Below, piece by piece: positions 50,989 to 58,722 of a DNA stretch of 64,000 nt (position 1 is the first letter of the stretch; every line of letters starts with the position of its first letter). Below the pieces are notes generated by a model. That model worked only from the letters and a program-made list of their open reading frames with translations, was not told the origin of the DNA and made no database searches. The position numbers and the translations under genes are program-made. Location: positions 1-64,000 of the forward strand of contig NZ_VFSD01000023.1 in the NCBI RefSeq assembly GCF_014332515.1, read 5' to 3'. The DNA is from Pontibacter beigongshangensis (lineage in GTDB: Bacteria; Bacteroidota; Bacteroidia; Cytophagales; Hymenobacteraceae).

Positions 50989-51002
50989 TGAACATGTGTT
51001 CA
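50989..51002. promoter_or_regulatory. Candidate ArsR operator (TGAACATGTGTTCA)
   Basis: The 6 bp arms TGAACA/TGTTCA separated by 2 bp resemble known ArsR/SmtB sites and lie 32 bp ahead of the arsR start codon. Confidence 0.5.
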
Positions 51003-51604
51003 AGTGTTTATATCTACTTGTTAGTACAATTTTTGTTTCTCAGAAGTTCCGGCTGAGCAGGCTCCTGGTCTATTCCGGCCCTGGAAAGAGCGGAAAAAAG
51101 CCTGCTTCAGACAGGCAACAGACGCTGCCACAAAACATAAGCAAATTAAAGGCAGCTGATCCGATACAATATTTTGGTTGGCATGCAGCGGCAGGACTTG
51201 CCTCTGTTGGTAGGAGTTGCCTGCCACGGCACACGTGCGGGCAAGGGCGAAGGTGGCGTACGCGCCGAGACCCTTAGCTGGCACTGCCCGCTGCGCCATG
51301 CTCTCCTGGTTAATACGGATCCGTTTATTGTGCAGGATGCCGGCTCCGGGAAATATCAGGCGGTTCAACTGTTTTGGCGGGCATGGCGCGGCAGGCGCAG
51401 GGAGGACAGGCTTTATGGGAGCAGAGGGTGGTGCAGCAGCGCAGGAGCAGGTTGTATAGACAGAATCAATTACGGCTAAAAGCTTATAGTTTAATACTAT
51501 TAACACGCCTTGCCTGATACCTGTATAGTAACTAGGTAGAACAACAAAGCCGGAGGCCGTAAAGTAAAAAAATGGGCAGCTGAGGGCAAATTTTACAATT
51601 TTTA

Positions 51605-51618
51605 TGCAAACGTTTGCA
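51605..51618. promoter_or_regulatory. LacI-family operator (TGCAAACGTTTGCA)
   Basis: A perfect 14 bp palindrome with central CG, typical of LacI/GalR-family operators, lies 35 bp before the mannonate oxidoreductase start. The regulator gene is not in this window. Confidence 0.65.
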
Positions 51619-51652
51619 GCCAGGGCTCGTTTCTGTATAAAAGCCGTTAAAC

Positions 51653-52477
51653 ATGATGGAAGGGACAGCATTATTTTCACTGAAAGATAAAGTTATTGTC
51701 GTTACCGGCGCCACCGGTGTACTGGGCGAGGCGTTTTGCAAGGCAATAGCCGGGGCAGGTGCTAAAGTGGTGGTGATGGGCCGTAACAAGGAGCGGGCCG
51801 ACGAGCGCGTGCAGGCCATACAGGCAGCAGGAGGGGAGGCCATATCCTTGTTGGGCGATGTGCTGGATGAGGAGCAGATGATGGAGGCCAAAGATCATAT
51901 CCTGAACACCTGGGGCACTATAGACGGGCTGGTAAACGGGGCAGGTGGCAATATGCCAGGCGCCACGGTCGGTCCAAACCAGAGCCTCTTCGACGTGAAC
52001 ATAAACGATACAAGAAGAGCGGTGGACCTGAACTTATTCGGCACCATTATTCCTACCAATGTATTTGGCCGCGTGATGGCGGAGAAAGGCCGGGGCTCTA
52101 TTGTCAATATTTCTTCCTTAACGGCTCAGCGCCCCCTGACCCGGGTAATGGGCTACACCCTGGCCAAAACAGCCGTAAAAGGCTATACCAAATGGATGGC
52201 CGTGGAATTGGGCCTGCGCTATGGCGGCAGCTTGCGCGTAAACGCCATCGCGCCCGGCGTTTTTCTGACAGAGCAAAACTACAGCCTGCTGATGAACGAA
52301 GACGAAAGCTACACGCAAAGGGCAGAGCAGTTTATCGCCAGCACGCCCTTTAAGCGCTTCGGCTCCCCGGAGGAGCTGACAGGGGCCCTGATTTACCTGC
52401 TCAGCGACGCCTCCAGCTTTGTAACCGGAGAAACTATTCTGGTAGACGGTGGCTTTAATGCCTACAGCGGCGTATAG
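51653..52477 (+). CDS. uxuB: SDR-family D-mannonate oxidoreductase
   Basis: This 274-residue short-chain dehydrogenase probably interconverts fructuronate and mannonate. The cofactor motif is TGATGVLGEAF, the catalytic residues are S154/S155, Y168 and K172 (NISSLTAQRP, MGYTLAKTAV), and the C-terminal ETILVDGGF is typical. Assignment to mannonate oxidation rests on similarity to SDR-type UxuB and on the mannonate dehydratase gene just downstream. The start is ATG 51653, with a second ATG immediately after. Expression is likely controlled through the LacI-type palindrome upstream. Confidence 0.85.
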   Translation: MMEGTALFSLKDKVIVVTGATGVLGEAFCKAIAGAGAKVVVMGRNKERADERVQAIQAAGGEAISLLGDVLDEEQMMEAKDHILNTWGTIDGLVNGAGGNMPGATVGPNQSLFDVNINDTRRAVDLNLFGTIIPTNVFGRVMAEKGRGSIVNISSLTAQRPLTRVMGYTLAKTAVKGYTKWMAVELGLRYGGSLRVNAIAPGVFLTEQNYSLLMNEDESYTQRAEQFIASTPFKRFGSPEELTGALIYLLSDASSFVTGETILVDGGFNAYSGV

Positions 52478-52558
52478 CTTTTTAATTAGGATATTTGAAG
52501 ATGAGTGACCAGAACAGACTTTAAAATAATAAAATCTTAATTCCTATCTTATAAAAAA

Positions 52559-52590
52559 GTCCTGTATCTTAAGTCCTGCACCCTGTGTCT
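52559..52590. repeat. Pyrimidine-rich GTGTCTT/GTCCTG repeat, copy 3
   Basis: TCCTGTATCTTAAGTCCTG then CACCCTGTGTCT, immediately upstream of dispersed repeat copy P, the same order as at 30301-30371. Confidence 0.5.
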
Positions 52591-52613
52591 GCTTTAAAGC
52601 AGCAGCAGCAGCA

Positions 52614-52644
52614 CCTCTGGAGGGGCTTTTTCATTGGAATAATT
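52614..52644 (-). repeat. Dispersed repeat, copy P
   Basis: Minus-strand copy: CCTCTGGAGG, then GGCTTTTTCATTGGAATAATT, preceded by AGCAGCAGCAGCA. Confidence 0.88.
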
Positions 52645-52834
52645 CGGGATGACCGTCTTTTCCCTGATTTTTTAGAAACTTGGCTGGCCACACCCGATTT
52701 CCGGGGCAGCCAGCGCAGCAGACGCTCCGGCCATGATAATTTAACGCTACAACAGGCCTGTTGTAGCCAACGGTGGTATACGAGGCTCGGGAAGCTGTCG
52801 TTTTAAACAGATCAACAAACAAAAAATAAATTAT

Positions 52835-54010
52835 ATGTCACTACTACAAAGCTGGAGATGGTACGGGCCTAACGACCCGGTGTCTTTGCAGGATATTAAA
52901 CAGGCCGGAGCAACCGGCATAGTAACAGCCCTGCATCATGTTCCAAACGGCCGGGTATGGACCGTAGAGGAGATTCAGAAACGGAAGGATGCGATTGAGC
53001 AGGAAGGCCTGGTGTGGAGTGTGGTGGAAAGTGTGCCTGTGCACGAAGCCATTAAGACGCAAGCCGAAGGTTTTGAACAATACATCGAAAACTACAAGCA
53101 ATCGCTGCGGAACCTGGCAGCCTGCGATATCCGCATCGTGACCTACAACTTTATGCCCGTGCTCGACTGGACACGCACCGACCTGAGCTACACGGTGGAC
53201 GACGGATCGAAGGCGCTCCGGTTCGAGAAAGCCGCATTTGTGGCCTTCGATGTGCTGATGCTGCAGCGCCAGGGGGCTGAAAAAGACTACTCGCCGCAGG
53301 AGCTGGAAAAAGCGAAGCAGCGATTCCAAACCATGAGCGACGAGGAGAAGCTCTTGCTGCAGCGAAACATCATTGCCGGCCTGCCGGGCAGCGAAGAAAG
53401 CTTTACACTGGAGCAGTTTCAGCAGGCCCTGGATACCTACAAAGGCATAGATGCCGCCAAACTGCGCCAAAACCTGATTTACTTCCTGCAGCAGGTGGTG
53501 CCGGTAGCCGATGAGGCAGGTGTGCAGCTGGTCATTCACCCCGACGACCCTCCTTACGCTATTCTGGGCCTGCCGCGCGTGGTAAGCACCGCGGCAGACG
53601 TGACAGCGTTGGTAGAGGCGGTCCCCTCGCTCAACAATGGCCTCTGCTTCTGCACCGGCTCGTTTGGCGTGCGGGCCGACAATGACCTGCCCGGCATTAT
53701 CAGGCAGTTTGGCGACAGAATTAATTTCGTGCACCTGCGCAGCACCCAGCGCGACGCGGAAGGCAACTTTTACGAAGCCAATCACCTGGAAGGAGACGTA
53801 GACATGTACGCTGTGATGAAAGAGCTGGTAGCGTTATCAAAACAGCGCAATACCAGCATTCCGATGCGCCCCGACCATGGCCACCAGATGCTCGACGACC
53901 TCCACAAAAAAACCAACCCCGGCTACTCGGCCATAGGCAGGCTGCGGGGCCTGGCAGAACTGCGCGGCCTCGAGATGGGCATAGAGCGGTCGTTGTTCCA
54001 GGACAAGTAA
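52835..54010 (+). CDS. uxuA: Mannonate dehydratase
   Basis: This 391-residue TIM-barrel enzyme dehydrates D-mannonate to 2-keto-3-deoxygluconate in glucuronate breakdown. Family segments are [31 protein letters not shown] at the N-terminus, [32 protein letters not shown], and metal-binding [12 protein letters not shown] near the C-terminus. Length matches the family. It probably forms a unit with the oxidoreductase gene upstream, though about 360 bp with a repeat lie between them. Confidence 0.94.
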   Translation: MSLLQSWRWYGPNDPVSLQDIKQAGATGIVTALHHVPNGRVWTVEEIQKRKDAIEQEGLVWSVVESVPVHEAIKTQAEGFEQYIENYKQSLRNLAACDIRIVTYNFMPVLDWTRTDLSYTVDDGSKALRFEKAAFVAFDVLMLQRQGAEKDYSPQELEKAKQRFQTMSDEEKLLLQRNIIAGLPGSEESFTLEQFQQALDTYKGIDAAKLRQNLIYFLQQVVPVADEAGVQLVIHPDDPPYAILGLPRVVSTAADVTALVEAVPSLNNGLCFCTGSFGVRADNDLPGIIRQFGDRINFVHLRSTQRDAEGNFYEANHLEGDVDMYAVMKELVALSKQRNTSIPMRPDHGHQMLDDLHKKTNPGYSAIGRLRGLAELRGLEMGIERSLFQDK

Positions 54011-54024
54011 GAGTTTTTGAAGGA

Positions 54025-54069
54025 AGCACGGCAACAGAAAGGCAGGCCTTACCTTTCTGTTGCCGTGCT
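54025..54069 (+). terminator. 18 bp perfect hairpin downstream of uxuA
   Basis: The arms at 54025-54042 and 54052-54069 are perfect complements (AGCACGGCAACAGAAAGG on the left) around a 9 nt loop, 15 bp after the uxuA stop. It is not followed by a T run but by repeat copy Q. Confidence 0.6.
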
Positions 54070-54100
54070 AATTATGCTAATGAAAATGGCCCTCCGGCGG
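54070..54100 (+). repeat. Dispersed repeat, copy Q
   Basis: AATTATGCTAATGAAAA, then TGGCCCTCCGGCGG. It begins at the base immediately after the uxuA hairpin. Confidence 0.88.
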
Positions 54101-54913
54101 TTCTGCACCTCCACATGGCCTGGCAGCCGCCTGTTTTCAAAAGGATAGCTGCCCTTTTTTATCTCGACTTTTTATGCTTATTCCGCTCTTAAACCCGGCC
54201 ATTCCGATAATATTGAACCGGCTTGCCAAATAGCCTTTGCTTACTCTTAAAGGCTTTGTGGTTCGTTAAGGTTGCCTTAAACACAGTTGAAAGCGCAATG
54301 GCAGGAAAATCCGGGAGTACAGGTAACATATTCTGACAGGTTTGCTAGCGGAATCCGGGAGCAATCATAACTTCCATCTGGTGCCGGTCATATTAAACTT
54401 TACCATCAAACTCCTGCCGCCTGCTCAATAAGTCTCCTCGTGCTTTGTTCTCTGGTCAATGTTGCGCACCTTTCATAAGATGAACTGCTAACCTGCGGCT
54501 TTCTGTGCAGAAATTAGCTGCAAAACCGGATTGTTTGCTGCTCGCAAACGGCAGTCGAACACCAGTTTAGGGCAGCGGTACAGCAGCCCCTTGCAGCTCT
54601 ACAACAGCCTCCACAGATAAGAACCAGCCTCATCTGACCGGATGATGTGCAATAAGGCATCGGTTTTTCCCTATTTACTATTGAATTTGCAAAAAATATG
54701 ACCACAAGGTTTTTATATTGATAAATTCTTTCTAATTTTTGCCACTTTTTACAAATTTCTAAACAGGAAGGTCTAAAATGATAATTATCATATGTAAGTT
54801 CCGAAATAGAAATATCTAATTAGATCGATGCCGCTGCCTACTCTTGTTGGAAAAACTGCTCTGGCAGTTTATAATAATTTTTTATTTAGTTATGACAATT
54901 TAATTTTTTAGCC

Positions 54914-56047
54914 TTGAAACTAGCCGTTCTTAAAGAGAGCAAAGTGCCTGAAAGGAGAGTCGCTCTCACTCCAGACGTGGTAAAATCGCTCACCAAAGCT
55001 GGATTTACCTGTGGCATTGAAAGCGGAGCCGGTGTTGAATCCGGTTTCTACGACAATGTATACGAAGATGCCGGTGCCATTATCTTCCCGGACAAAGCGC
55101 CCATGCTGCAGGATGCAGATGTGCTGCTGAAGGTAAATGCGCCTACCCTGGAGGAGCTGCAACTGATGCGGGAAGGAAGCGCGTTTATTTCGTTTCTTTA
55201 TGCCTACACCGTGCCGGAGTTGGTGAGTATCTGTGTGCAGAAAAAGATCTCTGCTTTTGCCATGGATGCCGTGCCGCGTATATCCCGTGCCCAGAAAATG
55301 GATGCCCTGAGCTCTCAGGCGAACCTGGGTGGCTATAAAGCCGTGCTCCTGGGAGCCAACGCCCTGGGTAAGATCTTCCCGCTGATGATGACGGCCGCTG
55401 GTACTATTACGCCTGCCAGAGTGCTTATATTTGGTGCTGGTGTGGCTGGCCTGCAGGCCATTGCCACTGCCAAGCGCCTGGGTGCCGTGGTGGAGGTGAC
55501 AGATGTTCGCCCTGAAACCAAAGAGCAGGTAGAGTCGCTGGGAGGCCGCTTCCTGGAAGTGCAGGCCGAAGGTGTGCAAACTGAGGGCGGATACGCCAAG
55601 GAGGTGTCGGCGGAGTATCTGCAAAAACAAAAGCAGCTCATTACCAAACATATTGCCGATGCCGACATTGTAATTACAACCGCCCTGGTAATAGGCAAAA
55701 AAGCCCCGGTGCTAGTTACGGCCCAGATGGTGGAAAGCATGAAGCCCGGCTCCGTGATCGTGGATATGGCCGTGGAGTCTGGCGGTAACTGCGAGCTGAG
55801 CGAGTTCAATAAAACCGTAGTGAAGCATGGGGTCACCATTATCGGAGAGTCTAACCTGCCGGCCCTGGTGCCCGTGAATGCCTCGGAGCTCTATGCCAAA
55901 AACGTAAGCACGCTGCTGCTCCACCTGGCCAGCAAAGACGGCTTTAAGTGGGAACTCGACGAAGAAGTGACCAAAGGCTCGCTGATTACCCACCAGGGAG
56001 AACTGGTGCATCAATTTACGAAAGAAATTTTAGCCAAAACAGTATGA
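54914..56047 (+). CDS. pntAA: NAD(P) transhydrogenase alpha subunit, part 1
   Basis: This 377-residue soluble NAD(H)-binding domain I belongs to the proton-translocating transhydrogenase. AVLKESKVPERRVALTPDVV is at the N-terminus, DAVPRISRAQKMDALSSQANLGGYKAV in the middle, and the nucleotide motif is FGAGVAGLQAIATAKRLGA. It appears to start at TTG (54914): the only nearby upstream ATG is followed in frame by a stop after two codons. The alpha subunit is split, with the membrane part in the next gene (4 bp overlap). Confidence 0.93.
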   Translation: MKLAVLKESKVPERRVALTPDVVKSLTKAGFTCGIESGAGVESGFYDNVYEDAGAIIFPDKAPMLQDADVLLKVNAPTLEELQLMREGSAFISFLYAYTVPELVSICVQKKISAFAMDAVPRISRAQKMDALSSQANLGGYKAVLLGANALGKIFPLMMTAAGTITPARVLIFGAGVAGLQAIATAKRLGAVVEVTDVRPETKEQVESLGGRFLEVQAEGVQTEGGYAKEVSAEYLQKQKQLITKHIADADIVITTALVIGKKAPVLVTAQMVESMKPGSVIVDMAVESGGNCELSEFNKTVVKHGVTIIGESNLPALVPVNASELYAKNVSTLLLHLASKDGFKWELDEEVTKGSLITHQGELVHQFTKEILAKTV

Positions 56048-56334
56048 ACGCAGATACCCTTTTAGTACTCCTTTATGTGCTGGTGCTTGCCAGCTTTGTG
56101 GGCTTCGAGCTGATCTCGAAGGTACCGCCTACCCTGCATACCCCGCTTATGTCGGGCTCAAACGCTATTTCAGGTATTACCATTGTAGGTGCCATTGTGG
56201 CTTCCGGTCCGCAAGACTGGTCAGTGGCCAAGTGGCTGGGCATAGCGGCGCTGCTGCTGGCAACGCTCAACGTGGTGGGTGGCTATGTGGTGACGGACCG
56301 TATGCTGCAGATGTTTAAGAAAAAGAAAAAATAA
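56044..56334 (+). CDS. pntAB: NAD(P) transhydrogenase alpha subunit, part 2 (membrane part)
   Basis: This 96-residue protein has three membrane segments (LLVLLYVLVLASFVGFEL, AISGITIVGAIVA, and WLGIAALLLATLNVVGGYVV) and a lysine-rich tail. PTLHTPLMSGSNAISGI is the conserved motif of the transhydrogenase proton channel. It begins within the pntAA stop (ATGA), showing translational coupling. Confidence 0.92.
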   Translation: MNADTLLVLLYVLVLASFVGFELISKVPPTLHTPLMSGSNAISGITIVGAIVASGPQDWSVAKWLGIAALLLATLNVVGGYVVTDRMLQMFKKKKK

Positions 56335-56337
56335 GGC

Positions 56338-57744
56338 ATGTTTGAGAAAGATCTACTTATAAAAATTGCCTACCTGGTAGCCTCCGTGCTATTTATTATG
56401 GGCATAAAAATGCTCGGCAAAACTTCTACTGCGCGCAAAGGCAACATCCTTTCTGCGGTAGCCATGTTTATTGCCGTAGCCGTTACCCTCCTCGACAGCC
56501 AGGTGCTGAGCCTGACTGAAATTCTGATCACTATCCTGATCGGTTCGATTCTTGGCACTATTGCCGCCCGCCGCGTAGAGATGACTGCCATGCCTGAGAT
56601 GGTGGCGATCCTGAACGGTTTTGGAGGGGCGTCTTCTGTGTTGGTGGCCACCTCCGAATACTGGCGCATGGCCCATAACAGTGCCCTCACTATGGAAGCG
56701 ATAATGATAATTACCGTTGTCATCTCCGTTATTATCGGCGCAGTTACGCTAACAGGGTCGTTTGTGGCCTTTGGTAAGCTGAAAGGTATTATCAGTGGCC
56801 GTGCCATTATGTTTAGCGGGCAGCATGCCCTCAATGCCATCCTCTTCCTGGCTGCAATCGCGCTATCGGTTATGGTGGTGCTGGAGCCAAATGCGGAAGT
56901 CTACATGATTGGTGTAATTGTAATTGCCCTGCTGCTGGGTATCCTCACCGTGATCCCGATTGGTGGTGCCGACATGCCGGTGGTTATCTCCCTGCTGAAC
57001 TCCTATTCTGGTATTGCAGCTGCGGCCACTGGTTTCGTGCTCAACAACCAGGTGCTTATTATTGCGGGTGCGCTGGTAGGTTCTTCCGGTATCATTCTTA
57101 CCCAAATCATGTGTAAGGCCATGAACCGCTCCCTTGCCAACGTGTTGCTTGGTGGTTTTGGTCAGACTAAGGCCGGCGTGACGAACGAAAGCGGTGAAGA
57201 AATAGTGGTTAAAGAAGTGGGTGTGGAAGAAACCGCCATGCTGTTCGACTCTGCTTCGTCTGTGATCATTGTGCCGGGTTACGGGATGGCCGTTGCGCAG
57301 GCCCAGCACATTGTGCGGGAACTGACAGAAATCCTCGAGAAGAGAGGAACAACCGTGAAATTTGCCATACACCCGGTGGCCGGCCGTATGCCTGGTCACA
57401 TGAACGTATTGCTGGCTGAAGCCAACATCCCATACGACAAACTGGTGGAAATGGACCAGATCAACGACGAGTTCGCCAACACCGACATCGCCCTGATTAT
57501 AGGTGCCAACGACGTGGTGAACCCGGCTGCCCGCACCAACCCGGGTAGCCCGATTTATGGTATGCCGGTGCTCAATGCCGATAAAGCCAGAACGGTAATT
57601 GTGTGTAAGCGCAGCATGAATGCCGGTTATGCCGGTATCGAGAATGAGCTCTTCGGATACCCGAACTGCCTCATGCTGTTTGGCGATGCCAAGTCTTCTA
57701 TGACCAAAGTAGTAAGCGAACTGAAAGAGTCGGTTACGGCTTAA
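56338..57744 (+). CDS. pntB: NAD(P) transhydrogenase beta subunit
   Basis: This 468-residue subunit has an N-terminal membrane domain of about nine helices (domain II, with NGFGGASSVLVA and GGADMPVVISLLNSYSGIAAAATGF). It then has the NADP(H)-binding domain III (VIIVPGYGMAVAQAQH, IHPVAGRMPGHMNVLLAEA, IGANDVVNPAA). Together with the two alpha parts it couples hydride transfer from NADH to NADP+ to proton movement, supplying NADPH for biosynthesis. It lies 3 bp after pntAB. Confidence 0.95.
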   Translation: MFEKDLLIKIAYLVASVLFIMGIKMLGKTSTARKGNILSAVAMFIAVAVTLLDSQVLSLTEILITILIGSILGTIAARRVEMTAMPEMVAILNGFGGASSVLVATSEYWRMAHNSALTMEAIMIITVVISVIIGAVTLTGSFVAFGKLKGIISGRAIMFSGQHALNAILFLAAIALSVMVVLEPNAEVYMIGVIVIALLLGILTVIPIGGADMPVVISLLNSYSGIAAAATGFVLNNQVLIIAGALVGSSGIILTQIMCKAMNRSLANVLLGGFGQTKAGVTNESGEEIVVKEVGVEETAMLFDSASSVIIVPGYGMAVAQAQHIVRELTEILEKRGTTVKFAIHPVAGRMPGHMNVLLAEANIPYDKLVEMDQINDEFANTDIALIIGANDVVNPAARTNPGSPIYGMPVLNADKARTVIVCKRSMNAGYAGIENELFGYPNCLMLFGDAKSSMTKVVSELKESVTA

Positions 57745-57767
57745 GTAAGATAGCTTTTTGTAAATAC

Positions 57768-57812
57768 AGCAGCAGCGGTATCTGGTTTCAGATGTCGCTG
57801 CTGCTTTTTTGT
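57768..57812 (+). terminator. Terminator of the pnt operon
   Basis: The stem AGCAGCAGCG with CGCTGCTGCT, plus an inner ATCTG/CAGAT, is followed by TTTTTT, 24 bp after the pntB stop. Confidence 0.8.
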
Positions 57813-58118
57813 GGGTAGTATCCGTCTCTACAAAAGCATACTACCACTAGTGCTTCATTTGTTGGACCTTATCCACGGGGCTGTCCCCTGGCAGCCCCTT
57901 CTTTGCAGGAACCAGGCCAATTGCTGACTTGCCCACAGAGCGCTGACTGGAGACACCGCACGGAAGCTTAAAGCCCAAAACCCAATTGATAGCGGAATAA
58001 ACTCTTCCGGAGCACCTACCGAAATAGACTCCTGCGCCAGATCATTCCCGATGCTTTCGGAGGAAACATCCTCTTTGGAGCCTCTGCTGCACCTGTTGCT
58101 GCTCCTTTTGCTAGTATA

Positions 58119-58150
58119 ATTGATATTTATCATTAATCGTGGTAGCTTTG
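58119..58150 (+). promoter_or_regulatory. Promoter of the TonB-receptor operon
   Basis: The -7 element TAGCTTTG (58143-58150) and ATTG (58119-58122) with a 20 bp spacer match the Bacteroidetes consensus. It lies about 90 bp before the first gene. Confidence 0.55.
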
Positions 58151-58242
58151 GTCATTCATTATCGTATAGAACAGCAGCATCTTTGGCCTGCTTAAAAGAC
58201 AAATACAAGACCTTAATATCTTTATCTCTGGCAAAATAATCT

Positions 58243-58620
58243 GTGAACAGAGTCTTCATCATATCGCTTCTGGCCCTCATGCTGCTCCAGACCTTCAGCA
58301 AGGTGCTGCTGGTGGTGGATTATCAGGCCAACAAGGAGTATATCATGGAGTTTTTGTGCATAAACCGCGATAAGCCGGAACTGGCATGCGAAGGGAAATG
58401 CCAACTTACAAAAAATCTTAAAGAGCAGGAGCAGGCCGAAAAGCAAGGTGGAGACCAAACCCAGGCGAAGGAAGTGCAGGTCAACCTGTTTTGCCAGATA
58501 CGCTTTTCCTGTGATTTCACCCTGTTTATTTCAAAAAATCCTGCTATCCCATCTCTTGTAAGCGGGCATACCCTCACGCCCAGTTTTGCCTTTTTTCATC
58601 CCCCCAAAAGTGTAGTCTGA
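58243..58620 (+). CDS. Small membrane-anchored protein with NRDKPELACEGKCQL motif
   Basis: This 125-residue protein starts at GTG. It has one N-terminal hydrophobic segment (VFIISLLALMLLQTFSKVLLVVDY), then a motif with paired cysteines (FLCINRDKPELACEGKCQLTKNL), a charged linker, and a C-terminal FAFFHPPKSVV. Similar short proteins occur next to TonB receptors in Bacteroidetes, but I know no function for them. The CxxxC pair suggests metal binding (inference). It lies about 100 bp upstream of the receptor and shares its promoter. Confidence 0.7.
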   Translation: MNRVFIISLLALMLLQTFSKVLLVVDYQANKEYIMEFLCINRDKPELACEGKCQLTKNLKEQEQAEKQGGDQTQAKEVQVNLFCQIRFSCDFTLFISKNPAIPSLVSGHTLTPSFAFFHPPKSVV

Positions 58621-58722
58621 CCTCTGCTGAAGGCACTGTATGTGCCGGAGTACCAGCTTTTGCGCAGGAGTTACTCCTGTGGCAGCTGCCCAATCATTTT
58701 TTGTAGACTGCACTTTTACTTT

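Larger units (their letters stand above)
50958..51652. other. Long intergenic region between arsR and the mannonate oxidoreductase gene
   Basis: This roughly 700 bp region holds the ArsR-type dyad near its left end and a LacI-type palindrome near its right end. No gene is convincing. Confidence 0.55.
52478..52834. other. Intergenic region between uxuB and uxuA
   Basis: This 357 bp region holds a pyrimidine-rich repeat (copy 3) and dispersed repeat copy P. No second LacI-type palindrome is visible. Confidence 0.65.
54011..54913. other. Long intergenic region upstream of pntA
   Basis: The 903 bp region begins with a strong hairpin directly joined to repeat copy Q and ends with about 200 bp of very AT-rich DNA ahead of pntA. 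I see no gene. TCTAATTAGA at 54815-54824 is a short palindrome of unknown meaning. Confidence 0.55.
57745..58242. other. Intergenic region between pntB and the TonB-receptor operon
   Basis: It holds the pnt terminator and a good promoter for the downstream operon. A minus-strand open frame of 92 codons at 57855-58133 has no recognisable features, and I do not call it a gene. Confidence 0.55.

Noticed and set aside
51021-51680. 219-codon minus-strand frame upstream of uxuB
   Set aside because: It has no recognisable domain, runs across the LacI-type operator and the uxuB start, and its composition looks like non-coding DNA.
57855-58133. 92-codon minus-strand frame between pntB and the TonB operon
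   Set aside because: It has no domain and no clear promoter. A small secreted or peptide-like product cannot be excluded, but nothing supports it.
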